The position numbers were made by a program, and so were the translations under genes. The notes beneath the pieces are model-generated. The model searched no databases, was not told where the DNA came from, and worked only from the letters and a program-made list of their open reading frames with translations. From Obelidium mucronatum (taxonomy: Eukaryota > Chytridiomycota > Chytridiomycetes > Chytridiales > Chytriomycetaceae): a stretch of 64,000 nt of DNA. The DNA lies in NCBI GenBank assembly GCA_025765595.1, contig JAIVFH010000029.1, positions 275,071 to 339,070 on the forward strand, in the 5' to 3' direction. Below, one piece after another: positions 1-12,054 of the stretch. Position 1 is the stretch's first letter. Every line of letters starts with the position of its first letter.

Positions 1-1355
1 ATGTGCTTGCCCATATTCGTGGCCTCAAGTATCTTGACTATCGATTGGTGGATGAGGAGTCGATTGCAGCTGCAAGAGAGAAATACATTGATGATTTGAT
101 TGCACTTGAAGAAGAAGAAAAAGTTGCTGTTCAGAAAAAGGAAGAGACGAGAAAGCGGCAAGAGCTTAATAGTCTGCATTTGGTAAATAGAATGTTTGGG
201 CAGTCTGTTTTTTTTTTTTGAGAGAGTTTTTCTCTGTTATTATGCCAGTTCTATATAAATCAACTTACACACAAATTTTACAAAAAAAAAAATAAGGCTG
301 CTCATATAGAAGGAATCGATACACTCTACGAGGATATGTTCAATGGAGACCCTGACTACCAAAAGCTGTTACCAATCAACCCGGACAGAACCATGGACCT
401 CATGGAAGAATACCGTGCCAAATTTGACGTGGTTGTCAATGAAATGAGGCATTACGCTCTTAAAAAGCGCAACGAAATGGATGAAGAATTGAATCAGTTC
501 AATGAGTGTTTAAGAGTCACGAAAACAGAAACGGATGGAGAATGTATTAAAATGCTCAACAACTATTCTCACTTCAAAAAAAAGGTGCAAATATTATTTT
601 TGTTTCTCTCGATAGTTCGGCTCGTGCTTATTAAATTGTGGGCTTTTTTTTGGTGTTGTTGTAGCTTTTGCGAGTTCTACAAACATCCAGAGACACAAAA
701 GAAATTGATGACGCGATTAAAACTCTCAAAGAAGACACTTTGAAGCTTTCAGATGACCTAATGTCTATTGAAATGCAAGTCGTCGAGCAGTATGAGGATG
801 TAATCAAGGAGTTTGAGGTAATGGAAACACAAACCATCGATAATATACTTCTTAAACTAAAATAAATCCACGTCCCTTTTTTTTTTGAAAGAGAAACTTT
901 ACAGAGCATTGCTCGGCTCTTAACGAATATGGCCAGTCCAGTTTCGCTCGAATGAGAGAACTGGAAAACGAATACCAAGAAAGATTTTCAGAATCTATTT
1001 TGATGACATTTGAGAGATTCAGTAAAGGAGACATTGATGATATTGATGATGAGTTGCGTGATATCCTTAGTGATAAAGACGCGTTGGTGAATACCGTCAA
1101 TGGGTCGCATGACTTTAGATTGGGAAAGTTTGATCATCAGGTGAGGAGCGATAAACTTTTGTTTAATTTATTCTAAATCAAAGATGTTTTCAGGAAGACC
1201 TTCTGGTGTCGGGTGTTGGTCAGGAACTAGAGACCCTTACCCGCAAACTTCATGATGCTGAAATACAAAGAGACAGAGATCGTGTCTGTGAAATTTTCAC
1301 GTTCATTGACAAGTGCAATGTTGAAATTGAGCTTGCAGAAGAGAACGCTTACTGA
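1..1355 (+). CDS. DRC3: Dynein regulatory complex subunit 3 (DRC3/LRRC48-like), 5' truncated
   Basis: Five exons are readable: 1-182, 297-584, 665-817, 907-1140 and 1194-1355 (TGA), all GT-AG and in phase. The first visible residues end the LRR block with the motif LKYLDYRLVDEE, typical of the LRR-cap region of DRC3/LRRC48, and are followed by a long charged coiled coil (EKYIDDLIALEEEE onward) to the end. In flagellated eukaryotes DRC3 is part of the nexin-dynein regulatory complex on the 96-nm axonemal repeat and controls dynein activity. The N-terminal LRRs lie outside the window. It is the clearest sign that the organism makes motile zoospores. Family assignment is from remembered motif similarity. 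The exon joins are seen directly. Confidence 0.8.
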
Positions 1356-1406
1356 GTTAATGAGTTTTTCTTATTACCCATAAAATTCATCAAATCTTTT
1401 TATTTT

Positions 1407-2807
1407 TTATTTTTTGCCTGCTGGCCATGCTCCAGGAATACTTAATTGGTTCCCTTTAAAATCAGACTCTATTTCAGGTGGTGGACTGGTTGGTCCCAAG
1501 TACACTGAATGCACACTTCCAGGTTCCCCTTGGAGCCCCGAAGCCCATGAATTTGAGCGTTTCGAGTTTTTGGCACTTGCGGCAGCCTGCAACATCCCAC
1601 GAATCTCCGGAAGCGGTCCAGAGGGTGGAGATATTGTAATTGGATTTGTTCCAGGAACTGTAAGGCCTCCGCCTCCAGTCATTCCTCCAGTACTTCCGAA
1701 TCTCCCCAAGTCATCTTTGAAAGGTTCATTGTCTGATGCTACAAATTTAGTGTAGCCTTTGGAAATCAACACTCTGTGGTGTGTGTCTCCTTCCTGATTG
1801 GTTTCATCGTGTAAACCGACCGTTACTTCTTCCTGATTGGTTGATCCTTTTAAATAATTTCTGAGGAACGTGAGTCTTGCAAAGCGATTCGTTGTGGAGT
1901 AGTACTGTTTGGAAGTCACATCAGTTCGGTGAAAACAAAAAAAAACAAGCAAACAACAAAACCTCATCGCGAATCAAGTCAAAGTCGCTCATTTCTTTTT
2001 CAAACAAAGCCGGTTGATACATTTGATCTGAAGCTTCCTCAAGGACCTCTTTGATTTCTTTTCCGTAGCTCAGATATACGCGCTCTTTGAACGGAATGAA
2101 TCGGGGATGCGGCGTTGCACAAACTACCATGACTGGATGATCTGGCTCCCGTTTGGTTCTTGTTGGAATCACGCGTGGAAATAGAGAATATGTAATGATT
2201 TCTTCTGGACACATATCCTCCTCCTTAAGCTGAGGTGAGTATCCGTACCCAAAGGATCCATATGAATGGGTGAACTCGAGGTCGATGTCGCCAACCTTTT
2301 TTTTTGTAAGTTAGCTTTCAAAGGTGCATGAAAACCAAAAAAGAAATTTTCCGAACCTGGATATTATCATTCCATAAATCATAAGTCCCAGCGATTGGGT
2401 TAGCGCGAAGAATATCATGAATATGAAAGGATATGGATCCGACTGAGACAATGTCAGATGTACTTAATGAAGAGTAACTGAATAACTCGATTCGAACGAG
2501 GTTAAAGGGATGTCTTCGATTTCTTACGACCTAGTAATTGTTCGATATCGGAAATTCATCCTAAAAATATGAGATACATTATCTACTTACTTGGATGGGA
2601 AAGTGCTTTGATTGGTCCCACTTGAGTATACCAGAAACACTTTGGGCCACTTGGGTTCGTTTTACAGAGTTCCGCACAGTTATTGTACAGTAAGATCCAC
2701 CCATCGGAAGAGCGGATTCTGAGAATGTCGCGTTATTTACACTGCACTCATCCTACTTAACACTGCATTGCCAAATACTTGCTGTCAAATTTGATCAGCG
2801 AAGCCAT
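1407..2807 (-). CDS. C2-domain protein of unknown function
   Basis: Read on the minus strand, the exons assemble into a C2-like beta sandwich. A strand with YCTITVRNSVKRTQV is followed by ILKWDQSKHFPI, then after an intron VRNRRHPFNLVRIELF and HDILRANPIAGTYDLW. This N-terminal C2 is followed by a ~300-residue tail containing GYGYSPQLKEED, a Gly/Pro-rich stretch and the C-terminal exon 1407-1904. The intron 1905-1962 is clear (phase 0, joining RDE to YYSTTNR). The start at 2807 and the first junction are less certain because the first exon does not join in frame at the obvious splice site. C2 domains bind membranes or partner proteins, often with calcium; the acidic calcium-binding loops are not evident here. 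The gene is convergent with flagellar DRC3, so a ciliary role is possible but is inference. Confidence 0.5.
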
Positions 2808-3084
2808 CCTGATTTTAACGGCCAGAACCCCATGCTGTGAACTCTGATTAAGGGACAAGCGTATGAATACAATTCTCTCAGTCTCACCAGAGTGGGTCTC
2901 ACTGAGTCCTCCTGGCCCAAGACGCGACTGGCAGCTGCCGCCTCGCTCAGCAGCCGCTTCTCACTGACTTGTGTCTGCTGTCGTGTATTATTTTTCCCTT
3001 TAAGATCTAGCAGCGACCGCCAGATTCCCTGTCTGTCAAAGAAGGCCATCGATTTGTTGTTTTTTTTGCTTGTTGAAGAAAAAG

Positions 3085-3995
3085 ATGATCCGAAGATACA
3101 TGTCTTCTCAAGTACAGCGCAATCAGCACAACATCGCGTGTCTCATCATTGGAGACGAGGTTTTGGGCGGAAAGACTATTGACTCCAACTCTTCGTTCCT
3201 CGCAAAGTTGTGCTTTCAGTCTGGTCTTTCCCTCCGGAAGATTGAAGTTGTTCCTGATGAAGAGACTGACATTGTGGAAGCCGTAAGACGTCTCTCGAGC
3301 GAGTTTGAAGGCGGCCATGTTATCACTTCTGGCGGCATTGGACCAACACACGATGACATCACGTTAAGCCATCTAGTCATGATTTGAAATTGACGTGTTG
3401 ACAATTGAAACTCACCGACAGCTATTCATCCATTGCCAAAGCATTCAATCTCAGTCTCGTTCAACATGATCCTACGATTGCTCTCATGAAGCAAATATCT
3501 TTGGCCCGAACTCCTCCTACCCCTTTTGAATTAAACACAGGGAGACTCAGAATGGCTACTCTCCCCACTCCTTCCGCCGTATCTTTTCCATGCAAGGATC
3601 TCTGGGTCCCTATTGTGTCCGCGAATGCCAACGTTCATATTTTTCCTGGAGTTCCACGACTCTTTCAGCAGCTCGTCTCCCACTTTATCCAAGATACAAT
3701 CATTCCTTCTGTGCCAGGACTCGCTCCTTTTATTCGAAAACAAATCGGCACTGAAAAGATGGAGAGCGAAATCGCGGATGTTTTGACAAAGTGGCAAGAA
3801 AAGATGGATCAAGGAAATGCTGGAATTAAGATTGGATCATATCCAAAGTTCATGCCCATAAGTGTTGAAACCGTATCAAATGAGCCACGAATGCTGAGAG
3901 TCGTTATTTCTGTTGTTGGACGGGATGAGAAGGTTGTTGATGCAGTGATTTCCGGAATTCAAAATGATGTTGAAGGGGCGTTTGAATTTAAGTAG
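3085..3995 (+). CDS. MoCF/CinA-fold (molybdopterin-binding domain) protein
   Basis: Two exons, 3085-3362 and 3422-3995, join in phase to give ITSGGIGPTHDDITYSSIAK, the GGxGPTxDD signature of the MoaB/Mog/CinA fold. Upstream ACLIIGDEVLGGKTIDSN matches the usual first strand and helix of this family. Eukaryotic homologues include fungal stand-alone MoCF proteins and the N-terminal domain of FAD synthase (FLAD1), which acts as an FAD hydrolase, so a nucleotide or cofactor-processing enzyme is likely rather than molybdenum-cofactor synthesis. The start is taken at the ATG at 3085; an upstream in-frame ATG at 3070 adds only MLKKK. The N-terminus (MIRRYMSSQVQ) is basic and could be a mitochondrial presequence. 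A decayed paralogue lies at about 53640-54060. Confidence 0.75.
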
Positions 3996-4093
3996 GCAAA
4001 ATAAAAAAACCAGATTAACTACGACCGTTGTTGTTTTGGCGTCGTTTCAACAATGGATACAAAGGCTTTTTTTCAAAGGGCACAATCACCTCA

Positions 4094-6229
4094 ATGAATC
4101 AAGCCTATTTTGTGCAAAACGCGTATCAAGTCTTAACGCGATATTCGCCATTGACGAATACCGCCATTTGGTGGTTTGAAGGGCAATCCGTCCCATCGCA
4201 AGCACAGATTGTATCCGACATCTGTCAGCAGCCCTTCCCACCTTCTCAAAAATTCTTGACATTTCACGCCATGAATCACACATTCTTGCTAGACGCATCC
4301 GTTCAATTGAAAATTTCGGGCTGTCAATCAATAACTCCAGTGTCAGGACTTCCAACCCAGCTTCAAGTATGTTTGGTCAACGCATATACACCCAAATGCC
4401 GGGAGTTTTTCCAAGCCTCAAATACAAGTATTCAACTCCAAATCGTAGCTATGACATGTGAAACTAAGTCTGCGGCGGATCATCTTGCTCAATTTGAGTA
4501 CTTTAACAAAACCAAACCCCTGACCAGCAGCATAACGCGAGAGATAAAAAAATGCTACAAAATTGAGCTTTCCCGATTTCTTCAATATCCACTTGCGCCT
4601 CAATCGATATCTTGGTTTGCAAATCAGGATGAAACTCGGCAATTGTGGGGAATCAACCAACTTTGCTCAAACAGGAGCCTACCAGACACTGACCTCGCAT
4701 TCGTATTTAATAAGCTCAATGAATTTGCTGGCGTTCGTCCGGCCCCTTGGTCATTTGCTGAATCGTGCTTGAGCCTTCGAACGTGGACGTTTTTCGATAT
4801 TCTATCAAACTATTACTCCGATCCCACGAATCCAGTGGCGCTTCAATGGCTAGCAATACAAACTGTAGGTGAAGCAACGGGTGCAATTCGTAAATTATGC
4901 TCAGGGAGCTTTGGTTTAGCAGACACGCAGACAAAGAAATTAGTTCCAGTATATAACGCTACATATTTGGAACAGATCTTTGACGCGTACATCAGATTTC
5001 TTGCCGGAGTGAATCCTGAGCACTTGCAATCAGTCTGGATTGAAGTCGTCGATTGCAATAATTTCTATGCATACCAAACACCAAAGTTCTTTATAGAGCG
5101 TTGGCCAGAACCAATGGCCTTTGTTTGGTTTACAGGACAGACCTCATCTACTCAGAAAACTGTTGTCGACGAGGCATGCACTCTCGATCAATTCAATATG
5201 ACTTTCTATGAGTCAATTTACAACTCCATGAAAAGTGTGGATGAGTCTGTCAAGTCAGCCATATATCAATGTCGCGATGTTACTGAAGCTCTTGATCCCA
5301 ATAGAGCTGGAGTGTTTTATTTAGCATTGGCTATTGCTTCTTCGTTAATGCTGGGGATAACTCTCTTGTACTTGTGGCAGTACGAATGGTCTAATATGAT
5401 GGCACAATTCAATATTTCTCTTCTAGGCTGTCTGCTATGCTTAGTACTGTTTTGCATATTAAACACAATTATTTGGAGCTCGGTTGTCATTGACGCATTT
5501 ACTGGGGAACATCGTCAACTAGTCATGATCCTTCAAATTGGGACTCAGGTTGCACAGTCTTTATGGAATGTATTTTGCATCATGGCGTCCTATGCGAGAA
5601 GTGAATCATTGATTGAAGATATTTGGCCGCGATGGTGCAAGTTGATTCGAATCGTATTCCACGTCTCCCCAGTGTTTTATTTGGCGCCTATTGTTCCGAT
5701 AGCAATCCCAATGATGGATCCATGGCAGAAAAAGGTGCTGGAGTTTAACGAGATTGAAATCAAAGACTACATTGGGCGTGCAATGGATCAGCGGAGGAAT
5801 CTCGCTCTGTCGATATATATACTACAAGCGATCAGTGCCGTTTGGTTCATGGTTTTGGACGCATTTTTCTTACGATGCTTCTACGTTTATATTTTGAAAC
5901 TGTATGGCGATGTCGTTATTCCTGTAACCCCAAAGCTCTTGATTATTACTCGGTTTGGTTGTCACATCACATCAATTTTAACAATCTTCATGTCTGTTGT
6001 AGCGATTGTAAAAGCTGCATTTGAAGCAGACGGTCGAGATATCAAGAGCAAGCAGCTCTGCAGTATGACGTATTTGATCTTGTCATTTTGCGTTGCCTTG
6101 TCTTTCATGGCGATGAAGTGGTGCATACATTTAAGTAACAAGAATGAAATAGGCTCGAAATCTTCAAAAATCAATTCCAACTTGACAAGTATGAAAAAGT
6201 CGAATGCGACTTTGAATATGCGAGAATAA
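4094..6229 (+). CDS. Receptor-like protein A: five W-Q-Q-C repeats plus seven TM helices
   Basis: One uninterrupted frame of 711 codons. The start at 4094 (MNQAYFVQNAY) aligns with the starts of the four paralogues here. The N-terminal ~430 residues hold five repeats of the pattern W-F-x2-Q-x4-Q-x7-C, for example TNTAIWWFEGQS, SISWFANQDETRQ and AFVWFTGQTSSTQ; the second repeat is degenerate. About seven hydrophobic helices follow, beginning at FYLALAIASSLMLG, with landmarks FNISLLGCLL after helix 1, SYARSESL after helix 3, IWPRW, SPVFYLAPI in helix 4 and a Ser/Asn-rich cytoplasmic-looking tail. No signal peptide is seen. I do not recognise the family. A 7TM surface receptor is inference from topology and N-glycosylation-type NxS/T motifs. 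It is the only member without the intron found in B-E. Confidence 0.75.
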   Translation: MNQAYFVQNAYQVLTRYSPLTNTAIWWFEGQSVPSQAQIVSDICQQPFPPSQKFLTFHAMNHTFLLDASVQLKISGCQSITPVSGLPTQLQVCLVNAYTPKCREFFQASNTSIQLQIVAMTCETKSAADHLAQFEYFNKTKPLTSSITREIKKCYKIELSRFLQYPLAPQSISWFANQDETRQLWGINQLCSNRSLPDTDLAFVFNKLNEFAGVRPAPWSFAESCLSLRTWTFFDILSNYYSDPTNPVALQWLAIQTVGEATGAIRKLCSGSFGLADTQTKKLVPVYNATYLEQIFDAYIRFLAGVNPEHLQSVWIEVVDCNNFYAYQTPKFFIERWPEPMAFVWFTGQTSSTQKTVVDEACTLDQFNMTFYESIYNSMKSVDESVKSAIYQCRDVTEALDPNRAGVFYLALAIASSLMLGITLLYLWQYEWSNMMAQFNISLLGCLLCLVLFCILNTIIWSSVVIDAFTGEHRQLVMILQIGTQVAQSLWNVFCIMASYARSESLIEDIWPRWCKLIRIVFHVSPVFYLAPIVPIAIPMMDPWQKKVLEFNEIEIKDYIGRAMDQRRNLALSIYILQAISAVWFMVLDAFFLRCFYVYILKLYGDVVIPVTPKLLIITRFGCHITSILTIFMSVVAIVKAAFEADGRDIKSKQLCSMTYLILSFCVALSFMAMKWCIHLSNKNEIGSKSSKINSNLTSMKKSNATLNMRE

Positions 6230-6397
6230 TTCGGAACAAAAAAAAGATGCAAGTGTCTCATATTTACAAAAGCGTTCAAATAAACTTAACAAATCTTTAT
6301 GGGCCAAAATCAATTCCACCGCTCCAAGCACCTCATGCAACATTGAATGCTCGAGAAATTCTTAAAAAAACAAGAGTCGTGACTCTGTATTTATTCT

Positions 6398-8612
6398 TCA
6401 TTTTGCTGAATTAGAACTCTTCATGAGATCCCGCAAACTGCCGTTTCCAGCTGTCCCCCCAGAGCTTCCAGGATTTCCAGCCGACTTTTTCACCAAGAAA
6501 ACGTGAATCTTCATTGCAATTTGACAGGCCGTTACAAAATGCATGGCAAAACTTCCTGATAACGACCATATGTTCAAAAGCGAACTGTTGTACGGATTCA
6601 CATAAATGGTCACAACTTTCCCCATCATTGAAACCGAAATAACAAAACAAAAAAGACACGTTACTATCCCGTATCGCGCAATGATTCCAAAGTTGAGTTC
6701 CATTTGATTCAGGTTCCCTGTTTTGGCTTCCAAGAGAAATTTCGCAAACGCATAAAGGAAAAGGCAATCAAGAACTAGCAAGGAAGAAGCTGAAATCAGT
6801 TGACAAATATAAGTTCCCGCAAAGCTGCTCTTATCCAGGTAATATATCTCAACGATATTAGCAATGACAGGAGTCAATTGAACGACTGGTGTGGATACGA
6901 GAATTCCCTTTATCACCTGCAACCACAGTTGATCAAAGACCCGGGAAATTTGGAGCTCACTTCGTTTAAAGCATAAGAAAATATAAGAAAGACGCCAAAA
7001 GACGCCAAATATTTGAGAACCCAAGTAGTAATTGATGACACTCTCTGACGGAAACATTTTCATCACAGACAACCCCCAATACACAGAATACAGAGCATCC
7101 TGCCAAATTAAACACGTGATACTGATCAGCAGCGAAGCATTAAACGGAGTTGCCCAGATGGATCCCTTGGTTTCTGTGCTTCTAGTCTTGCGAGATTCAA
7201 AGTTGCCAATAAACCAGACAACAAGCAAAAGAAACAAGATCGAAACAGCTCCCAAACACATGTAGATATAAACGTTTGTGATTTGCCGTTGGTTGATTGG
7301 TGCAAAGGCGGGGCAAGTGACAATCCGGAAGCGAGGAGAAAAGCCTAGATATTTGTTGATACAGCTCATGTTTTGGTATGTGCCGACAATATCTTTGGGT
7401 GCGTTTGCGCAAAGGGCGTCTGCTACTTGGAGTTTGATTGGGTCTTGTTGAGAGGCGAACCAAATCACTGTTTTCATTGAGCAAATAGACTCGGCAGCTG
7501 ATTTTGGGGTAATTAAAGTGTACGAGCTTAGGCAATCGTCCGCGGTGTTTTTTGCTCGGATTGTTAATCTGCTCGTTTCATTGAGATATTGCAGGTAGAT
7601 ATTCAAATCAGCTTGAATTTGCGACAATTGATATGAACCTGGGAGGGGAAATGAAATCAAAAGAGATGAAACTAATTCAAAAAACCGTCGTTGAGTTTTC
7701 CCCAATAATGAAGAGATTCACCCCAACTTAACTGATACACAAAGTAGCCAACGTTCTTGCTTGAGAAGATAAACTCTGTATTGAAAACCACTGAAGCGCC
7801 TGAGCAGATCCCAAATCATACGCCATACGGACAGCTGTATAGTTCATGTTCTGAGTAGCAATGCAAGAGCCGATGGTGTCTGCAAAATCGGGCACTACTT
7901 CGAGCAGCGCGTTCCAGGATCACCTTCAACTCGGATTGAAGCTTCTGATTTGCGCATACTTCAAGCGCGACACTTTTGATTTGATTCTCATTTGCTCGAG
8001 CTTCTTGAAGCCAGGCAAGTGAACTTCCCGTCAGTGGCGCCTCACTCACAGATAGTTTTGATACGCATACTTGCATGCGTTCTACAACAGCATAACTCAA
8101 CTTCACAGCACTGCCACCATTTCCCCCGCTACTTTGCAAATAATTCATTGTTGTATTAACTTCTACACTTTGTAACCAAGTTGAGTTGCCGACTTGGCTA
8201 CCACTGCTGTCACCACTAAATGAACAAACTTGATTCACGAGCATCAACTGTGTATCCACATCTTGCGATTGAAACCAAGGTTCTACTTCTCGGCGCAAAG
8301 GGACACCATGTAAATGTATAAAGAAAAATGCTCTGTCCAACATTCGTGATTGAATACCGTCCTTGTGAAAGTTCACGAACCCATTGATTGACGGATGCAA
8401 AGATGAGGTGGATCCAAATCAAAAATCGACGCGAGTGCTTGAAATTGGCTGGTTTTGGTTGTATTTGACAGTCTGGGGTCGCTCCCGATGAGGTTGATGA
8501 GTTGAGACTTTGTTGTGGTGTTTTGGGAGAGGAACCAGGAAATGAAAGGCTGTGGAGGTGGAGGGGTGTCAAAGAACCGAGCAAGGCCTTGACTGAAAGT
8601 AGCAGAGTTCAT
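6398..8612 (-). pseudogene. Receptor-like protein B (five-repeat/7TM family), frameshifted
   Basis: Convergent with gene A. Exon 1 runs 8612-7733 and exon 2 7638-6398, joined by a phase-1 intron just after the fourth repeat. The start MNSATFSQGLARFF aligns with the paralogues. Repeats include PFISWFLSQNTTTKSQ, VEPWFQSQDVDTQ, SLAWLQEARANENQ, ALQWFSIQSLSSQ and VIWFASQQDPIKLQ. The 7TM part (from VYIYMCLGAVSILFLL) is intact and contains PFNASLLISI, FKRSELQ and a Gly/Ser-rich tail. Exon 1 needs two frame changes, near 8395 (after DLDPPHL) and near 7910 (between SELKVI and WNALLEVV). Either the gene is decaying or the assembly has indels. The intact 1.2-kb C-terminal frame suggests that any loss of function is recent. 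Confidence 0.6.
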
Positions 8613-8804
8613 TGTCTTTTGTTTCCTTGTCCTGAAGAGGAGGCCATTTATTTGTCACCTGGGTCAAAGTACAATGGAATCAAGCCAGAGGATGGGAAAC
8701 AATGATAAATAGCACCTTTCCTCATTTTATATATTCACTTCATTCATATTTTCTTTAAATAATCAATCTACACACAAATCGGCTGCAGCTTGATTGCATC
8801 TTGA

Positions 8805-11451
8805 TCACTTGTTTCGGTTCCTTTGCTTGCTCTTCACCACACGTCCCTTTTCGAATTTAATAATCGTGTTCATTATACAGAATTGACCGAATTGTGTTGG
8901 TTCTGGTTCAAAAAAAAAAGAAAATTATTTGTAAAAGAGGAATATCATTAAACGCCTGGTGTACCTTTCAAAATAGACAAGGCAATCTCGACAGGATCCA
9001 TCTCTGGCTGCAACACTTTGATTTGCTTTGCGTCGCGATCTGGTTTTTTTTTGAAGAATATTTTTGTCAGTGACAAGAAGTGCTGCCAATATCATTTACA
9101 AACTTTTGGCTTTCATTCCAGCAGCCAATAAACACTCATCCGTCAATTTAAAAGTCTTTGTCGAAGGATTTTTCGCTCGCAAATACGTGATGGAGTTGAT
9201 GCTTTGCAAGTCTAATCGATCGATCGCGGTCTTCAACCCTTCTGGATCAATCACTTTTGGGGGAGGTAAGATAAAAATGGCCGGACAAAAAAAAGCGCTA
9301 TGAATATCGATACACATACATTGTATATCAAAAGGCTTTTTAGCAGCTTCCAGTATCGGAATAATCAAATCCTTCAACACTTCGCGTATTATTTTAACAT
9401 CCTCTTGATCGACAAACAGAATCGCTTGTTTCGCCAAAACCTCATTGGCATGGTTTCCCTTGAACGCCGCTGAAAGAAGCTTGATTGACCATTGACTGTT
9501 TGTAAACAGATCCGGGAATTCAATGTCAATGTCTGTGAGTCGTGGCTCGCGTTTCGGTGGTGGCTTTGCGTAATACCATGTGACTACCACTTTTTTGTTT
9601 TCCCATACGACACCTAGAATGTGATGGAGACTGATGGGAAAGCCTGCATATATTGAAGAATCTGATGGGGGGTTGGGATTGAGTTTGACAGATTTTTTTG
9701 CGAATGATTTCAAACCTTTCTGGCTTGTACAGTACAGCGCTGCTCGACTTATAAAGAAATTGTAAGATCCCGATCCTATTTTCCCCGTCTTTTCCAAAAT
9801 TGGCTGTGGAAACGACGAAAACTTGAGTGAAGTGAAACTGAAAAAAAAAAAGAAATTGTTTTCCGCACCTCTCGTGTTGGATATCCGTGTTCATTCAAGC
9901 CCTTTAAATGTTCGACACCTGTAGTTGCGATATTTTTAGAGTCCATCCCAGCTTCATCCACTGTAACTGCTCCGGCAGAGTTACTGCTTCCTCCCCCCAT
10001 GACCTTGACCATATTTTGAACAGTTCCAGGTGAAATGCTCCGTCGATCCCCTGAAAACATGGAGGCGGGTCTTTCTCTCAGTGAAGAATCACGCTGCTGC
10101 CTAAGCATTGCCACTGGGGGAGCGACATAGCCTGGCGAGGTTACAGATTCCCGGTCTTGGATGCTGGATATTGGCCGCAATGATCGGACTCCCGTTCGTT
10201 TAACGGGTACTGGACCATCTGTTCCTTGGGACACTGAATCAGGCTGATTCACAAGTTTTGTGACAACGGGAGGCGGTAGATTTGGTATTTGTTGTGGAAG
10301 TGGCGGCGGAGGAGTTGCAAACTCCTCAAACATCCGTTCGACCAGAACTCCCGTCAAAGTTTCTCGCCTGCCTCCGGCATCTTCGTATAGCATATTGTGA
10401 TCTTCGCCAAACTGTTGGTTGTGTGAATGTCCTTGCACTGCAGTCGTTTCAAGAGATTTCGAAAAAGTATCGGTCGCTCCTGAAAGAGGCCCACTTCCGA
10501 GTTTGAAAATGCTTTTCGGTAGCTCGCCACTGCTAAATGATTCTTCGGATGCCATGGAATGACCTGACTTATTGCTCATGGGACGAAGCGAGTTGTTGCT
10601 TTTTTCAATGGAAGAAAGAGAGAAAGAAGTTTCTGCTGTGGTTGGGATATGACGCGTCGAATAAGGCTGATGTGGGTTGTGATGATTCTGAGATGCGACA
10701 GTTGCCGTATTTCTTTGCCCCCCCAAAGGCCTGTTTGACAGTGGGGGTTGTACCGGTGCTATGTTATTGTCACTATAATGAGGGGATACCGTATTGCTGC
10801 TTTTCTTCCTTGTGGCAGTCTTTTTGTTGGCGGAAGCTGCTGAAGCAAGGGGTACTGGTAGAGGGGCATCTTCTTCCGGGGTTTCACCCAAATCAAACGA
10901 AAGGGCTGTCAGCATGTCATCCAGCTTCCTCAGCGCGCTTGTTTGTTTTACCGGAGAGGCAGTATTCCGCCTTGACTGGCTAGCCGTTGGCGTGGAACCA
11001 GCCGAAGAATGAGAAGATATATTTTGATCCAAGGAGGCCGCCAGGTCTTTGAGCTGCGATTGCGAAGCAGAAGCGGCAGTTGTCAGGGGAATACTAGGAC
11101 TACTTGGAATTCCGGGCACCGCCGGAATACTCTCGCCGCCCGCAGCGCCCAGCGCCGTTTCCGACGCCTTCCGCATTTTGCGCCTGTCTGCGGCGGCGCG
11201 GCTGATCGCGGCGGCGAGCGACCCGCCGGCGGCGGCGCTTTCGGCGTCGGCGTCGGCGCAGTTTTCGGCGCAGTTTTCGGCGCGCGTCGGCGGCAGCGCC
11301 TCGGCGGCGGCGGCGTTGTTTTGCAGCGCGCGGAGTTTGCGCTCCGTCTCGAGTTTCTTGACGATTTCAGAGACTTGGATCTGCGTGCGCCGGCGTCAGT
11401 CGGCGGTCAAACAGTTGCTTGGTGGAATTTAAATACCTCTTTGGCCGACAT
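8805..11451 (-). CDS. Ser-rich protein with conserved-looking C-terminal domain, function unknown
   Basis: A multi-exon minus-strand gene. A 5-codon first exon MSAKE (11451-11437) splices to IQVSEIVKKLETERKLRAL at 11380. A long Ser/Pro/Gln-rich disordered region follows (9869-11380, about 500 residues), then exons from 9803 onward encode a compact domain of about 270 residues starting GSGSYNFFISRAALYC and including VVWENKKVVVTWYYAKP and DIEFPDLFTNSQW. The last two small exons end with a basic KGRVVKSKQRNRNK and TGA at 8805. The N-terminal helix is short and charged. I do not recognise the C-terminal domain. The basic tail could be a nuclear signal. Residues 20-90 fall in a GC-rich patch rich in Ala. 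Later exon limits rest on phase-compatible GT/AG sites and are approximate. Confidence 0.6.
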
Positions 11452-11614
11452 GACTGGCTGCGGGGGGTTCAGTGCTGCTTCGTGCTTCTGGAATCTGGAA
11501 GAAAAAGAATACTTTCACAGATGATTAATAAATGATTAAGAAATAAAGGCTTAAGTGATCTAATACACTCCAATAAGAATAGTAAATACAGGAGCGTTTA
11601 AAGTTTATCTCTGA

Positions 11615-11960
11615 ATGACTTCCCCTTTTGCTGCCGAAATTGCTTCCGACCTCGCTGCAACCCTGACACACATTGTGTATGAATTGGACATCAAAGTAGT
11701 GGCCGTGCAGTCCTCCCAGGCAGAGTTGATTAAAGAAATGGACCACTTGGCCTCGGGTTCGTGCAGTCATTGTTTTTCGCGGCACTGATACGGTTCTTTA
11801 AGAGCTCCACTCACTCCTCGCTGCTTCCGACCCGCCACCTATCGATCCAGTTCTACAAAGACTTCTTGTTTGCCGCAAGAGACTCTTGGCGGTGAATGCC
11901 AGCTTGAAATCATCACAGGACAGACTCCGTCGGATATCGTCTCTGCTTCTCAAGAATTGA
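11615..11960 (+). CDS. SNAPIN-like BLOC-1 subunit
   Basis: Two small exons, 11615-11756 and 11803-11960, separated by a 46-bp intron (phase 1), give a protein of about 99 residues. The sequence is helical and heptad-like: LTHIVYELDIKVVAVQSSQ, AELIKEMDHLASELHSLL, then RLLVCRKRLLAVNASL and DRLRRISSLLKN. This layout, with the paired Q/E-rich first helix and the (K/R)RLLxVN segment, is that of SNAPIN/BLOC1S7, a coiled-coil subunit of BLOC-1/BORC that works in endosome-lysosome sorting and positioning. Length is at the short end for the family (fungal forms are about 100-130). It is divergent from the Ser-rich gene, with 163 bp between start codons. Assignment is by remembered motif similarity. 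Confidence 0.65.
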
Positions 11961-12054
11961 CCAAAATAAACTAATTTGTACATATGTCTATCTAGATTCA
12001 CTTATGATCTTTACTGTCCGACTGACTTTAATGTTGACCTTCTGACACCTGTCA

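Noticed and set aside
10282..11524. Plus-strand frames across the Ser-rich gene
   Set aside because: They arise from codon bias and the GC-rich patch of the minus-strand gene, which has consistent exon phases.
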